A DNA stretch of 64,000 bases from Candidatus Celerinatantimonas neptuna (GCA_911810475.1 OU461276.1:2051001-2115000), one strand, 5' to 3'; counted from the stretch's first letter, positions 47,367 through 57,599 are shown. The notes: generated by a model not told the origin, from the letters alone. Numbers and translations are program-made.

Positions 47367-48089
47367 TTATCGGGCTGTTGAATATGGCTTTGGTGTTCTG
47401 GCTAACACCCAACAGTTGATTTGTTCAACCCCAGCCTTTTTAAGCTGATTGGCCAGTTCATTTAAGGTCGCTCCGGTTGTCATCACATCGTCAACCAGTG
47501 TGATGTGTGAAGGAAGTGACTTAAATGGTTTTAATTGGTAGCTATTTCGTATTGCACGTTGCCTTTCAGATCGGGATAGTCCAATTAAATCATGTCCAGC
47601 GTGTTTTCGGCTGAACAAATCCATGTGGGGAAGATGATAGAATTTAGCTAATGACTGACATAGTAATTCACTTTGATTAAATCCTCTTTGCCATTGTTTA
47701 CGCCAGTGCATTGGAACCGGGCACAAGGTTGTTGCAGCTGCTGCTGAATGATGTCGATAGAATAGCTCTGCAAGCCCCTGACCGAGTAATACTTCTTTGT
47801 GGTGTTTGAAGCGTTGAATGAGTTTATCCAATGGCCATTGATAGTCATCAAATACGATGCATAGATCAAAAGCAGGGGGCCGTTTTAGACATTGTCCGCA
47901 ACGTGGTGGATGGGGGATCGCTATGCCACATTGTTGGCAGCGTTCCGTAGCCACAGGTTGAAGTAATGACAGACAGTCTTTACACCAAAGTGAAGAATGA
48001 TGTGTGGGCTGTTGGCAGCCAAGACAGCGACTGATTCGGTATAATTGGCGCGGCAAAGACTGTAATCGTTTTGTATATGTTCGTATCAT
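47367..48089 (-). CDS. gntX: ComF/GntX-family phosphoribosyltransferase-like protein
   Basis: The 240-residue protein has N-terminal zinc-finger-like Cys pairs (CLGCQQPTHHSSLWCKDC, CQQCGIAIPHPPRCGQC) and a C-terminal type I phosphoribosyltransferase fold with the PRPP loop HITLVDDVMTTGATLNELAN. This is the ComF/GntX family. ComF supports DNA uptake in competent bacteria, while the E. coli GntX (YhgH) role is DNA utilisation. It is divergent from bioH with a 34 bp gap to the chosen bioH start and upstream of nfuA, the same order as in E. coli (bioH/gntX/nfuA). Confidence 0.92.
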   Translation of the reverse strand: MIRTYTKRLQSLPRQLYRISRCLGCQQPTHHSSLWCKDCLSLLQPVATERCQQCGIAIPHPPRCGQCLKRPPAFDLCIVFDDYQWPLDKLIQRFKHHKEVLLGQGLAELFYRHHSAAAATTLCPVPMHWRKQWQRGFNQSELLCQSLAKFYHLPHMDLFSRKHAGHDLIGLSRSERQRAIRNSYQLKPFKSLPSHITLVDDVMTTGATLNELANQLKKAGVEQINCWVLARTPKPYSTAR

Positions 48090-48123
48090 GGTTATCGTAA
48101 ATTGACAGGGTTTGAATTTATTG

Positions 48124-48879
48124 ATGAAATTATATATAGAAGAGAAGGGTGAAGGAATACCGCTGATTTTGCTGCATGGTTGGGGGATGAATAGCGGCGT
48201 ATGGTCAACGATTGCCGGTAAGCTCGCTCATTCTTATCGGGTTTATCTTGTAGATCTGCCTGGGTATGGTTTAAGCCAGCCGTCAGAGGATTTAAGTTTT
48301 GAGCAGACAGCCCGGTTGCTGGCGGATCAATTGCCTTGCGGATACTGGCTCGGTTGGAGTCTTGGCGGGTTATTATCACAAAAAGTGGCAATTGGTTATC
48401 CAGACAAGGTTATGAAACTAATTACGGTAGCCAGTAGTGCAACTTTTGTTGAGCGACAAGACTGGCCGGGAATGAAAGCAAATGTTTTGTCTTTATTTGC
48501 GAAAGGATTGGAACAGGACTACCGTCGGACACTCGAGCGGTTCTTAGCAATTCAAATGTTGGGGAGCACGGATGCAAAGATGCAGATCCGTATTATTAAA
48601 GAACAACTGGCATCGAAGCCACAACCCGATTTGTTAATGCTTCGGCGGGGATTGCAATGGCTGGAATCGATCGATTTAAGAACCCAGATTATGTGCATTG
48701 AACAACCCTGGCTTCAGCTTTTTGGAGCATTGGATTCTTTGGTTCCCAAACAATCAGCTGGTGCTCACCAGGCTTGTAGTCGAGCTGTACAGCAGATATT
48801 TGCCAAAGCATCTCATGCTCCTTTTATCTCTCATAGTGGGGAATTTGTGCAGTCTATTACAAAATTCTTACAAGGTTGA
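48124..48879 (+). CDS. bioH: pimeloyl-ACP methyl ester carboxylesterase BioH
   Basis: BioH removes the methyl group from pimeloyl-ACP methyl ester, ending the BioC/BioH route to the biotin precursor. The alpha/beta hydrolase of 251 residues has LILLHGWGMNSGVW, catalytic Ser79 in WLGWSLGGLLSQ, Asp in LFGALDSLVPK and His in ASHAPFISHSGEF; E. coli BioH is 256. The frame opens upstream at TTG 48112; the ATG at 48124 (MKLYIEEKGEG) fits homologues. No strong ribosome-binding site is visible. The rest of the bio genes are elsewhere. Confidence 0.94.
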   Translation: MKLYIEEKGEGIPLILLHGWGMNSGVWSTIAGKLAHSYRVYLVDLPGYGLSQPSEDLSFEQTARLLADQLPCGYWLGWSLGGLLSQKVAIGYPDKVMKLITVASSATFVERQDWPGMKANVLSLFAKGLEQDYRRTLERFLAIQMLGSTDAKMQIRIIKEQLASKPQPDLLMLRRGLQWLESIDLRTQIMCIEQPWLQLFGALDSLVPKQSAGAHQACSRAVQQIFAKASHAPFISHSGEFVQSITKFLQG

Positions 48880-48939
48880 TTAAAAAGTGAACATCTTGGT
48901 ATACTGTAGGTAGATAGTCGTAAGTGTATAGGAGGTCTG

Positions 48940-49182
48940 ATGGAGATTCAAAATGCTGGCGCTTCAGGCATGCAGATTATCCGTCGCGCTGACCAACAAG
49001 TGGCTAAAAGTAGTCAGGCTCTTGCAAACGTTGCAGCCAAACAACCGCCTCCACAAGGTGATAATACGGTTAATCATGCATTAATCGGATTAAAGCAGGG
49101 AGAACTTTACGCAAAAAGTGGTGCTAAGGTTATTCAGGCAAACAACCAGATGGTAGGCAGTTTATTGGATATTCAGGCATAG
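48940..49182 (+). CDS. small protein with flagellar-rod-like C-terminus
   Basis: The 80-residue protein begins MEIQNAGASGMQIIRRADQQ and ends AKSGAKVIQANNQMVGSLLD-IQA. The final segment resembles the C-terminal helix of flagellar rod/hook proteins (Q....AN..M...LLDI), and the N-terminal half also looks helical, with a Pro/Gln linker between. Small motility proteins of this kind occur next to bioH in related genera, but I cannot assign a named family. A clear AGGAGG site lies 6 bp before the ATG, so it is translated. The next gene follows after 8 bp and is probably co-expressed. Confidence 0.75.
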   Translation: MEIQNAGASGMQIIRRADQQVAKSSQALANVAAKQPPPQGDNTVNHALIGLKQGELYAKSGAKVIQANNQMVGSLLDIQA

Positions 49183-49190
49183 TCTGAGCC

Positions 49191-49712
49191 ATGAATATTA
49201 ATGTAACGTTACCGAATGTGGTGCCGTTGGCGGCCAGTCCGCCGACGGAAGCTGCCCATCGTGATAATGTCCAGCGTCCACAGATTGTCCCTCCGAAAGA
49301 GATGGCTCCTCACCCAAGTGGAACTCAAGTCGGTAGTGAGCAGGAACGCTCAAAGGATATTCACGCTAAGATTTCTCAGGGCTCATCAATACAAACTCAT
49401 CATGACCGTGTGGAGGAAAGACTGTCTAATGGTGGTCGGGGTCAGTCTGGCCAACAATCGAATTCAGATACCTCTGAGCGTGATGACAGTAAGCAGCGTT
49501 CACCTTTCAACAATATCAATCTGGATGCTTTATTGGCACGAGCGAAAGCAAGCCAGAAGGATGATCGTAAATATTACCATCGGACACCACCGGGAGCGCC
49601 TGCTTCACCAGAAGATGTGCGCTTGATGCGACAACGTAATCAGGTGATCGCTAATCGATATCAGATGTCTTACCAGACATCCCCTCAGCCCGGCCTTTCT
49701 TTACATATCTGA
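49191..49712 (+). CDS. hypothetical disordered protein
   Basis: The 173-residue protein is hydrophilic and mostly low in order, rich in Ser, Gln, Asp, Arg and Pro. The centre carries RLSNGGRGQSGQQSNSDTSE, and the more structured C-terminal half contains NINLDALLARAKASQKDDRK and SPEDVRLMRQRNQVIANRYQ, probably helices. It starts MNINVTLPNVVPLAAS, which resembles the start of a Vibrio/Shewanella conserved protein family near bioH, though the SprA-like protease domain of that family is absent. It lies 8 bp after the preceding small gene, and the two look like a unit. Function unknown. Confidence 0.65.
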   Translation: MNINVTLPNVVPLAASPPTEAAHRDNVQRPQIVPPKEMAPHPSGTQVGSEQERSKDIHAKISQGSSIQTHHDRVEERLSNGGRGQSGQQSNSDTSERDDSKQRSPFNNINLDALLARAKASQKDDRKYYHRTPPGAPASPEDVRLMRQRNQVIANRYQMSYQTSPQPGLSLHI

Positions 49713-49958
49713 TTCTGCTGATTTTCTATTATTTCTTTTTTATTCAAATTATGAAGATTATGAGACACCAATGGTGCATCACCATATGGTAAATCGTCAT
49801 TGCTAATAACGGTTTTTAGGAAAAATGTGGGTTAGATCTCTGATTCCGGTTCGATGAACAGTAATGATACATATTACATATATGCAACATAATATAAATA
49901 AATTTAACAATTTAAATAAATAATCGAACATTTGAAGTCTAACATTAAGAGGTCTCCT
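49713..49958. promoter_or_regulatory. leader region of the alcohol dehydrogenase gene
   Basis: About 246 bp, very AT-rich near the gene. A small perfect hairpin, ATGGTG-CAT-CACCAT, lies near 49770-49786, and imperfect repeats of ACATAT occur near 49868-49890. No recognised operator. Confidence 0.35.
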
Positions 49959-51083
49959 ATGATTGAGAATAAACATTATCGCCCGATGCAGGCTGCGATT
50001 GTCCGGGAAAAAGCGGGTCCTTTTGTTATAGAGCCCGCTCGTATCCGTGACCCAGAAGATGATGAAGTGTTAGTGAAAATTGTTGCAACAGGGATGTGTC
50101 ACACAGATATGATCGCCCGGGATCAATTATATCCTGTCCCGCAGCCTGTTATTTTAGGTCATGAGGGGTCTGGTTATGTCGTTGCTGTTGGTCCGGCGGT
50201 GAGTGAGTTTCAGGTAGGCGATCCAGTCGTTTTGAGCTTTGGTTATTGCGGACATTGTGATCACTGTCAATCAGGACATGATGCGTATTGCTTTGAATTT
50301 ATGGTGCGAAATTTTAGTGGTGCGGATAGTCAGGGAGAAGTGGCTGTTTGTGATTCAAAAGGGAAGCCCATCCATGATCATTTCTTTGCTCAGTCTTCTT
50401 TTGCGACATATGCCTTAAGTAGAGAGAATAATGCCGTGAAAATTTCAAACGAGGCTCCGCTAGAGTTAATGGGGCCTCTCGGTTGTGGTATCCAGACCGG
50501 GGCTGGAGCCGTGTTGAATGCTCTGAAAGTTGGGGCGGGAGACAGCTTTGCCTGCTTTGGTGCCGGGGCTGTTGGTTTGTCGGCAGTGCTGGCTGCCAAA
50601 GCCGCTGGTGCATCGATTATTATTGCCGTTGATGTTGTTCCGTCCCGGCTTGAATTAGCAAAGGAGCTTGGTGCAACACATGTGATAAATAGTCGTGAGG
50701 AAGATCCGGTGCAAGCTATTAAGCAGATTACTGATGATAAGTTAGGCTATGCACTAGAGAGCTCAGGGATCCCCGCTGTTTTGAAGCAATCAATTGGAGC
50801 TTTGGGATCGCTTGGTCAGTTAGGTGTGGTTGGCGCCCCTCCTTTTGGGAGCAAAGTTGATATTGATATTAATGACTTGTTGACCAATGGGAAAACGATA
50901 TTTGGTATTGTTGAAGGTAATAGTGTTCCGAAATTATTTATTCCTAAACTTGTCGAACTCTATATGAAAGGTCAGTTTGCATTTGATAAGTTGGTTAAAT
51001 TCTATAATTTTGACCAGATCAATGAAGCGGCGGCCGATAGTGAGAAAGGCGTTACTTTAAAACCCATCATTCGGATTGCATAA
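49959..51083 (+). CDS. zinc-dependent alcohol dehydrogenase (aryl-alcohol type)
   Basis: This 374-residue medium-chain dehydrogenase oxidises alcohols with NAD. Catalytic zinc ligands are Cys in ATGMCHTDM, His in LGHEGSG and Cys in GPLGCGIQTGAGA. The structural zinc site is CGHCDHCQSGHDAYC, and the cofactor motif is FGAGAVGLSAVLAAK. GFAxxA-type spacing and the GAPPFG region resemble benzyl-alcohol/AdhP-like proteins. The frame extends upstream to 49932, but the ATG at 49959 has AAGAGG 5 bp before it. It is a single gene, convergent with tex. The natural substrate is not evident. Confidence 0.9.
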   Translation: MIENKHYRPMQAAIVREKAGPFVIEPARIRDPEDDEVLVKIVATGMCHTDMIARDQLYPVPQPVILGHEGSGYVVAVGPAVSEFQVGDPVVLSFGYCGHCDHCQSGHDAYCFEFMVRNFSGADSQGEVAVCDSKGKPIHDHFFAQSSFATYALSRENNAVKISNEAPLELMGPLGCGIQTGAGAVLNALKVGAGDSFACFGAGAVGLSAVLAAKAAGASIIIAVDVVPSRLELAKELGATHVINSREEDPVQAIKQITDDKLGYALESSGIPAVLKQSIGALGSLGQLGVVGAPPFGSKVDIDINDLLTNGKTIFGIVEGNSVPKLFIPKLVELYMKGQFAFDKLVKFYNFDQINEAAADSEKGVTLKPIIRIA

Positions 51084-51108
51084 CTGTTGGGGCTGGGTTA
51101 ATCAGAAT

Positions 51109-51140
51109 AAGGCGATGCGAAAATTTAGCTGCATCGCCTT
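51109..51140. terminator. bidirectional terminator adh/tex
   Basis: AAGGCGATGC and GCATCGCCTT form a perfect 10 bp stem with a 12-nt loop in the gap between the convergent genes. The minus side continues with TTATT. Confidence 0.85.
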
Positions 51141-51151
51141 CGTAGAAGTAT

Positions 51152-53449
51152 TTAGCGTTTTAAACCGGCTTTAGCAAATGCATCGGCGAGTGTATTCGTT
51201 GGTGCTGTTGATTTTTTAGGTGAATGTTGCCGATATGTTTCCTTTGAGTGTGTTTTAGATTGATGGTTGTTTGCTTTAGAGGTTTCTTCATCCATGCGCA
51301 TTGTCAGAGCAATTCGTTTACGCTGTGGATCGACTTCCAGAACTTTTACCGTTACCACATCCCCTGTTTTTACTATATCCCGAGGATCTTTTACGAAGTG
51401 GTTAGCAAGAGATGAAATATGCACCAATCCATCCTGATGAACGCCTATATCGACAAAAGCGCCAAAGTGGGTGACATTTGTTACGCAACCTTCTAAACGC
51501 ATCCCTATTTTCAGGTCACCCATATTTTCGACTCCGTCTTTAAACTGTGCCGTTTTAAACTGGCCTCGTGGATCCCGGCCTGGTTTTTCTAATTCAGTTA
51601 GTACATCGGTGACTGTTGGCAGGCCGTATTGAGCATCGGTGAAAGCCTTAGGATCAAAACGATGTAAGACGGTACTATTTCCGATTAATTTGTGGATATT
51701 ATGACCACTTTTTTCTATGAATTTTTCAACTAACAGATAAGATTCGGGATGAACAGCACTTGCATCCAGTGGATTTTCTCCATTCTGGATCCGTAAAAAT
51801 CCGGCTGATTGCTCAAATGCTTTAGGTCCGAGACGGGGAACTTTCAAAAGTGCTGTTCGGGTTTTAAATGGCCCATTTTCATTACGGTAGTTCACGATAT
51901 TTTGGGCTAGTGTTCTCGATAACCCAGATATATGCTCAAGTAATGATGGTGAAGCCATATTGACATCGACACCTACAGCATTTACACAATCTTCAATGAC
52001 GTCTGATAGTCTTTTTGATAGTTCGACCTGGCTGACATCATGCTGATACTGACCGACGCCAATCGATTTTGGGTCAATTTTGACAAGCTCTGCCAGTGGA
52101 TCCTGCAAACGCCGGCCAATGGATACAGCACCTCTGAGAGAAACATTCAATGTTGGCATCTCATTGGCGGCAAGTTCAGATGCTGAATAAACGGATGCAC
52201 CAGCTTCGCTAACAACGACTCGTTGTAATTTTAATTGAGGATACTGCTTTTCAAGTTCGGCAACGAGCCTGTCGGTTTCTCTGGAGGCGGTTCCGTTGCC
52301 GATGCTGACTAAGCTGACTTTATGTCGTTGGCAATGGTGAGCAAGTGTTGCAATTGACTGATCCCATCGATTTTGCGGCGCGTGAGGATAGATGGTATCG
52401 GTGTCGAGTACTTTCCCTGTTCCATCAATAATTGCGACTTTAACACCGGTTCGAAGTCCCGGATCCAGTGCGAGGGTCACACGGCTTCCGGCTGGTGGAG
52501 CCATCAGTAGATCTTTTAAGTTATCGGCAAAGACCTGAATGGCAGCTTGTTCGGCCTGCTCTCTTAACTGGCTGATAAGCTCATTTTCCATCGATAGGCT
52601 GAGTTTGACCCTCCAGGTCCATTTTACAACGGATTGTAGCCATTGATCGGCGGGTCGTCCTTTGTCGTGGATCTCAAAATGTTTTGCAATGAGTTGATGT
52701 GCCGGTGACGTTAATGTATCGGGATCACCCCATTGCATTGTGAGTTGCAATGCTCCTTCATTTCGACCCCGAAGAAGAGCCAGAGCCCGGTGTGAGGGAA
52801 TTTGTTTAAATGCTTCCTGATAGTCGAAGTAATCACTGAATTTTTGCCCGGTTTGCTCTTGACCACTAATGACCTTGGAGATGAGTAAAGCATCTTCATT
52901 TAGTGCGTTTCTTAATTGAGTCAGTAATCTTGCATCTTCGGCAAATTTTTCCATCAAAATGGCTCTTGCACCATCGAGTACGGCTTTTGTATCGGTAAAT
53001 CCCGCTTCTTCATTTAGATAGTCGGATGCAACGTGTTGGGGGTCTGATTCAGGATGATTAAAAAGATGTTCTGCAAGTGGTTCAATCCCGCCTTCTCTTG
53101 CAATCTGTCCTTTAGTTCGACGTTTAGGCCGGTAAGGCAGGTAGAGATCTTCTAATGCTGTTTTACTTTCTGCTTCAAGAATTTGAGCTTTAAGTTCATC
53201 TGTTAATTTCCCCTGATCATCGATACTGGTTAAGATCGTTTCTCTACGCTGGTGTAATTCTCTCAGATAACCCAGACGACTATACAGAGTTCTTAATTGT
53301 GTATCATCTAATCCACCTGTGACTTCTTTTCGGTAACGGGCTATGAATGGAACCGTGGCTCCTTCATCCAGTAATGCAATGGTTGCTTTAACCTGCCGTG
53401 TTTTGACCTGTAGCTCATCGGCAATTTGGCGTTCAATTGCTAAACTCAT
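51152..53449 (-). CDS. tex: RNA-binding transcription accessory protein Tex
   Basis: Tex is a conserved nucleic-acid-binding protein related to eukaryotic Spt6. In 765 residues it has the N-terminal Tex domain ([36 protein letters not shown]) and a YqgF/RuvX-like nuclease fold ([20 protein letters not shown]). HhH motifs follow ([20 protein letters not shown]), and the C-terminal S1 domain is [20 protein letters not shown] then [13 protein letters not shown]. The Lys/Gln-rich tail after the S1 domain is variable. E. coli YhgF is 773 residues. Loss affects toxin and virulence gene expression in some pathogens; the cellular role remains broad. Confidence 0.96.
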   Translation of the reverse strand: MSLAIERQIADELQVKTRQVKATIALLDEGATVPFIARYRKEVTGGLDDTQLRTLYSRLGYLRELHQRRETILTSIDDQGKLTDELKAQILEAESKTALEDLYLPYRPKRRTKGQIAREGGIEPLAEHLFNHPESDPQHVASDYLNEEAGFTDTKAVLDGARAILMEKFAEDARLLTQLRNALNEDALLISKVISGQEQTGQKFSDYFDYQEAFKQIPSHRALALLRGRNEGALQLTMQWGDPDTLTSPAHQLIAKHFEIHDKGRPADQWLQSVVKWTWRVKLSLSMENELISQLREQAEQAAIQVFADNLKDLLMAPPAGSRVTLALDPGLRTGVKVAIIDGTGKVLDTDTIYPHAPQNRWDQSIATLAHHCQRHKVSLVSIGNGTASRETDRLVAELEKQYPQLKLQRVVVSEAGASVYSASELAANEMPTLNVSLRGAVSIGRRLQDPLAELVKIDPKSIGVGQYQHDVSQVELSKRLSDVIEDCVNAVGVDVNMASPSLLEHISGLSRTLAQNIVNYRNENGPFKTRTALLKVPRLGPKAFEQSAGFLRIQNGENPLDASAVHPESYLLVEKFIEKSGHNIHKLIGNSTVLHRFDPKAFTDAQYGLPTVTDVLTELEKPGRDPRGQFKTAQFKDGVENMGDLKIGMRLEGCVTNVTHFGAFVDIGVHQDGLVHISSLANHFVKDPRDIVKTGDVVTVKVLEVDPQRKRIALTMRMDEETSKANNHQSKTHSKETYRQHSPKKSTAPTNTLADAFAKAGLKR

Positions 53450-53551
53450 GGAATGTGATTCTCATAATTGATACGAAATAAACGGATTGTAGCGATGGAT
53501 GTTTCCCCGATAAAGCGGCGTTCGTTGTTTTACCAAGTGAATACATCAGGC

Positions 53552-53872
53552 CTATTCGTCTTCTTCCGGAGGCTCAACACCCAATTGACGCATAAGTTCC
53601 AAAGCACTATCGGGAATACTTTGGTTTTTGTCTTTACTTAAATCATCATCAGTTGGGAGTGGTTGACCTGTGTAAGCGTGTAAAAAAGCTTCACATAAAA
53701 GTTCACTGTTGGTGGCATGTCGAAGATTAACGATCTGTCGGCGAGTCCTCTCATCGGTTAATATCTTGAGGACTTTCAATGGGATAGAGACCGTTATCTT
53801 CTTCACTTGTTCGTTTTTTTTACCGTGTTCAGCATAAGGGCTGATCCACTCGCCATTCCATTCGGTTGCCAT
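53552..53872 (-). CDS. metJ: methionine repressor MetJ
   Basis: MetJ is a ribbon-helix-helix repressor using S-adenosylmethionine as co-repressor. The 106 residues (E. coli 105) begin [20 protein letters not shown], with the DNA-contacting beta strand [20 protein letters not shown] and [20 protein letters not shown] for SAM binding and dimerisation. It is divergent from metB across 155 bp that hold tandem met boxes, giving autoregulation and control of metBL, as in E. coli. Confidence 0.98.
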   Translation of the reverse strand: MATEWNGEWISPYAEHGKKNEQVKKITVSIPLKVLKILTDERTRRQIVNLRHATNSELLCEAFLHAYTGQPLPTDDDLSKDKNQSIPDSALELMRQLGVEPPEEDE

Positions 53873-53942
53873 AAGCTCAATAAATTTACTAATGTTGTGG
53901 GCATTGTAACTAGTCTGATGATCGATGACAATCTGTACGCAG

Positions 53943-53974
53943 AGGTGTTTAGACGTCTAGAAGTATTGACGTCT
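53943..53974. promoter_or_regulatory. MetJ operator: tandem met boxes
   Basis: Adjacent 8-mers AGACGTCT (53951), AGAAGTAT (53959) and TGACGTCT (53967) match the met box at 8, 5 and 7 positions; AGGTGTTT (53943) is a weak fourth. A likely metB promoter, TTGACG (53966) with TAAGGT 17 bp later, overlaps the boxes, so MetJ binding would block it. Confidence 0.9.
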
Positions 53975-54027
53975 CAACTAATGCACAGTAAGGTATCATC
54001 AGCTCAATTCAGCCAAGTGAGACATTC

Positions 54028-55191
54028 ATGAGTAAACGCCAATTTAATACAGTTGCTGTGCGAACCGGGATCGAAAATGATACGGCTTATGGTTCAGTCG
54101 TTCCACCTATTTACTTATCAACCAACTATAGTTTCCCTGAATTTAATCATAAAGGGCCTTATGATTATAGTCGTAGCGGCAACCCGACACGCGATATTTT
54201 AGGCGATGTTCTGATGGAACTTGAAGATGGAGCCGGATGTGTCGTGACCAATACGGGGATGTCAGCTGTGCATTTGGTCTGCTCTCTTTTGAATCCCGGT
54301 GATTTATTAATTGCCCCGCATGATTGCTACGGTGGTTGTTATCGGTTATTCGACGCACTGGCAGTTAAAGGGCTTTTTGACGTTGTTTTTATTGATCAGA
54401 ACGACCAACAGGAACTGGATGATGCGTTGGGAAAAGATCCGAAACTGGTGTGGTTGGAAACGCCCAGCAATCCACTTTTACGGTTAGTTGATATTCAGTC
54501 CATTTGTGAAAAAGCGCATGAAAAAAGCGCGTTAGTTGTAGTTGATAATACGTTTTTATCACCTGCATTACAGAATCCTCTTGTACTGGGGGCTGATATC
54601 GTTGTCCATTCTGCAACAAAATATATCAATGGTCATTCAGATGTTGTTGCAGGAGCGGTGATTGCGAAGACATCCGAATTGCATGATCAGTTGAGCTGGT
54701 GGGCTAACTGCCAGGGGCAAACAGGTTCGGCATTTGATAGTTATATGGTTTTACGCGGGTTACGCTCATTAGGTGCCCGAATGCGTATTCACCAGGAAAA
54801 TGCACAATTGGTTGCAGCGTTTCTGGAATCTCAACCGCAGGTCAAGCAGGTTTATTATCCTGGACTTACATCACATCCTCAGCATGAACTGGCTAAACGT
54901 CAACAGCATGGTTTTGGTGCGATGTTGAGTTTCGAGTTAAATGTGGACGAATCTCAGCTGGTTCAGTTCCTCAATCATTTGAAACTATTTTGTTTGGCGG
55001 AATCTTTAGGAGGGGTTGAAAGTTTAATTGCTCACCCAGCGACAATGACTCACGCAGGTATGTCTGCGGCAGCTCAACTTGAGGCAGGTATTACGCCTCA
55101 GCTATTACGTGTATCGGTTGGGTTAGAAGATGGACACGATCTCGTTCATGATTTACAGCAGGCTCTTGCAGCCATAGGTGAAAAAGCATGA
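54028..55191 (+). CDS. metB: cystathionine gamma-synthase MetB
   Basis: MetB is a PLP enzyme joining O-succinylhomoserine and cysteine to cystathionine in methionine synthesis. In 387 residues it shows YSRSGNPTRDILGDVLMELE, the PLP-phosphate region TNTGMSAVHL, and DNTFLSPALQNPLVLGADIV. Lys is in VVHSATKYINGHSDVVAGAV, and the C-terminal GGVESLIAHPATMTHAG is present. E. coli MetB is 386. It overlaps metL by 4 bp (ATGA), forming the metBL operon under MetJ boxes. Confidence 0.97.
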   Translation: MSKRQFNTVAVRTGIENDTAYGSVVPPIYLSTNYSFPEFNHKGPYDYSRSGNPTRDILGDVLMELEDGAGCVVTNTGMSAVHLVCSLLNPGDLLIAPHDCYGGCYRLFDALAVKGLFDVVFIDQNDQQELDDALGKDPKLVWLETPSNPLLRLVDIQSICEKAHEKSALVVVDNTFLSPALQNPLVLGADIVVHSATKYINGHSDVVAGAVIAKTSELHDQLSWWANCQGQTGSAFDSYMVLRGLRSLGARMRIHQENAQLVAAFLESQPQVKQVYYPGLTSHPQHELAKRQQHGFGAMLSFELNVDESQLVQFLNHLKLFCLAESLGGVESLIAHPATMTHAGMSAAAQLEAGITPQLLRVSVGLEDGHDLVHDLQQALAAIGEKA

Positions 55192-57599
55192 ATCAAATAG
55201 CTCGCCATGTTCATAAATTTGGCGGGAGTAGTTTAGCGAATGCGGATTGCTTTCTCCGGGTAAGCCAGATTATCCGTCAGTACTCACATCCTGGCGATCT
55301 TATTGTTGTTTCTGCTGCCGGGAAAACGACAAATCGTTTGATTGATGTTTTAGAGTTGGCAACAGATACCGACCCGGCTGCTGTTGATGTTTTAGAATCG
55401 TTGCTGACTTATCAACACGGATTGATTGGAGAGTTACTCGAGGGTGAATCTGCTCAGGATTTATTTGACCAGTTACAACGGGATCGAATGATGATTAGCC
55501 GTTACCTGGAAGAGCAGATCCAGAGTTGGAGCTCAAATGAGATTCTCTCATTTGGTGAACGTTGGTCAGCAAGGTTATTGAGTGCTTTGTTGAGTCAGCA
55601 GGGAATGGCAAGTAGCTGGTTGGATTCAAGAGATTTTTTAAGGGCTCCAAAGGGTCCTCAGCCTCAGGTCGATTTTGTGCAAAGTCAGCCATTACTTGAT
55701 GTTCTTTTAAAGGAAAAATCAGCCGATGAACGGGTGGTGGTGACAGGCTTTATTGCCCGGGACAATGACGGGTACACCATTACGCTGGGTCGTAATGGTA
55801 GTGATTATTCTGCGACTGAACTAGCTGCGCTTGCCGATGCTGTGACCACAACTATCTGGAGTGACGTTGCTGGTATTTATAGTGCTGATCCACGAAAAGT
55901 TCGCGGTGCAATGTTGTTAGAAAAACTCTCACTGGCTGAAGCTGGCGAACTATCCCGGATAGGGGCTTCAGTGTTGCATGCTCGTTCTCTGGAGCCTTTG
56001 ACTCGTTCCAGACAAAAACTGACATTACGCAGTAGTTACGCACCTGACGACGGGATGACCCAGATCCTCCGACAATCGGTTGCAGGCCCCGGAGCCAGAA
56101 TTGTTTCGGCTTTAGAGGATGTATATTTAATCGATGTCGATTTCGATGGTCACGATACCTGTTGTCGTGAGCTGTTACAGATACTGGAACAGGTTCAGCT
56201 TAAGCCATTGACATGGCAACAAAGACAAGATCGTAAAACGTTACGACTGGCATATACACGTGAATTATATTCACAGGCATTCGATTATATCGAAAATTGG
56301 GCTGCTAAGAGGGCTTTCCATGTTCAGGGTGAGAATGGATACACACTTATTGCATTAGTGGGACGGGGTGTTAGTGAACATGTTGAGCATAGCGGGCAAT
56401 TCTTTCGGTTACTTTCGCATCAGCCGACTGCATTTATTCAGCATGGGCCTGCCCACTTAAGTTTGACGGCTATTTTGCCCAATGTTGCCCCTGATCCACT
56501 GATTAAAGAGTTGCATCAGACTCTTTTTAGCGCACGTCGAAAAATTGGAATATTTGTCTTTGGAAAAGGGAATATTGGCAGTCGCTGGTTAGCTTTATTT
56601 GCCCGGGAGCAAACTGGCTTAGAGCGACGCTTCCATCAACAAATTGTGGTTGCAGGTATTATTGGACGTGCAGGAGGCATGATTGATTTTGATGGGATTG
56701 ATCCTGAACAGGCATTATTGAATTTTGAACCAGAACCTTTGATTTGGCAGTCATTTCTTGAAAAGTTGCGTTATCATCCATTTGATGAGGTCATTGCAAT
56801 AGACATTACGGCTAGTGAAACAATTAGTCGTTATTATCCAGAGTTGGCTCGCTTAGGTGTGCACTTGATTAGCGCGAATAAGTTTGCAGGCTCTTCCGAT
56901 AGCGATTTTTATCAGAAGGTTTGTCAGCAATTTTACGAGCATGGTGGCCAGTGGCTTTACAATGCCACGGTGGGGGCCGGTTTGCCTGTTCAGTATGGTA
57001 TTCAGATGTTGCGTTCATCCGGCGATACAATTCGGGAAATTAGTGGGATTTTTTCAGGGACACTTAGTTGGTTATTTCAACAGTTTGATGGTTCTCGCCC
57101 ATTTTCTGCATTATTACAAGAAGCATGGCAGCAAGGTTTGACTGAACCTGATCCCAGAGAAGATCTATCGGGCCAGGATGTCCGTCGTAAATTACTCATT
57201 CTTGTCCGTGAAGCAGGTTATTCATTAGATGCTGATCAAATTGAATTGCAGTCGTTAGTTCCCCATGAGCTAAGTGAGTTGTCGGTAGAATCGTTTATGG
57301 CTGAGTTGGACTTATTGGATAGGGCTATGGATAAAGCGTTACAGATGGCACATGCGCAAGGGTTCGTTATTCGCTATGTGGCGCAGTTTAATCATCGGGG
57401 GCAGGCTAAAGTTGGGTTGCAAAAGCTTGATCCTCATCATCCGTTTGCAAACCTTCGTCCTTGCGATAATGTGTTTGCGATTCAATCCGATTGGTATCAG
57501 GAAAATCCGTTAGTCATCCAGGGGCCTGGGGCTGGAAGGGATGTAACCGCCGGAGCAATTCAGAGTGATTTTGTGAATTTGTGTCAACAGTTGTCTTAA
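55188..57599 (+). CDS. metL: bifunctional aspartokinase / homoserine dehydrogenase II MetL
   Basis: The 803-residue fusion carries two steps of the aspartate pathway. The N-terminal aspartokinase has VHKFGGSSLANADCFLRV, RWSARLLSALLS and ITLGRNGSDYSATELAALAD. A central ACT-like linker follows (about 300-460). The C-terminal homoserine dehydrogenase has the NAD(P) motif IFVFGKGNIGSRWLALFARE, NKFAGSSDSDFYQ, GAGLPVQYGIQMLRSSGD, SGIFSGTLSWLFQQFDG and final GPGAGRDVTAGA. E. coli MetL is 810. Repression by MetJ rather than threonine feedback is expected. Its last 4 bp overlap the convergent Nudix gene. Confidence 0.97.
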   Translation: MNQIARHVHKFGGSSLANADCFLRVSQIIRQYSHPGDLIVVSAAGKTTNRLIDVLELATDTDPAAVDVLESLLTYQHGLIGELLEGESAQDLFDQLQRDRMMISRYLEEQIQSWSSNEILSFGERWSARLLSALLSQQGMASSWLDSRDFLRAPKGPQPQVDFVQSQPLLDVLLKEKSADERVVVTGFIARDNDGYTITLGRNGSDYSATELAALADAVTTTIWSDVAGIYSADPRKVRGAMLLEKLSLAEAGELSRIGASVLHARSLEPLTRSRQKLTLRSSYAPDDGMTQILRQSVAGPGARIVSALEDVYLIDVDFDGHDTCCRELLQILEQVQLKPLTWQQRQDRKTLRLAYTRELYSQAFDYIENWAAKRAFHVQGENGYTLIALVGRGVSEHVEHSGQFFRLLSHQPTAFIQHGPAHLSLTAILPNVAPDPLIKELHQTLFSARRKIGIFVFGKGNIGSRWLALFAREQTGLERRFHQQIVVAGIIGRAGGMIDFDGIDPEQALLNFEPEPLIWQSFLEKLRYHPFDEVIAIDITASETISRYYPELARLGVHLISANKFAGSSDSDFYQKVCQQFYEHGGQWLYNATVGAGLPVQYGIQMLRSSGDTIREISGIFSGTLSWLFQQFDGSRPFSALLQEAWQQGLTEPDPREDLSGQDVRRKLLILVREAGYSLDADQIELQSLVPHELSELSVESFMAELDLLDRAMDKALQMAHAQGFVIRYVAQFNHRGQAKVGLQKLDPHHPFANLRPCDNVFAIQSDWYQENPLVIQGPGAGRDVTAGAIQSDFVNLCQQLS

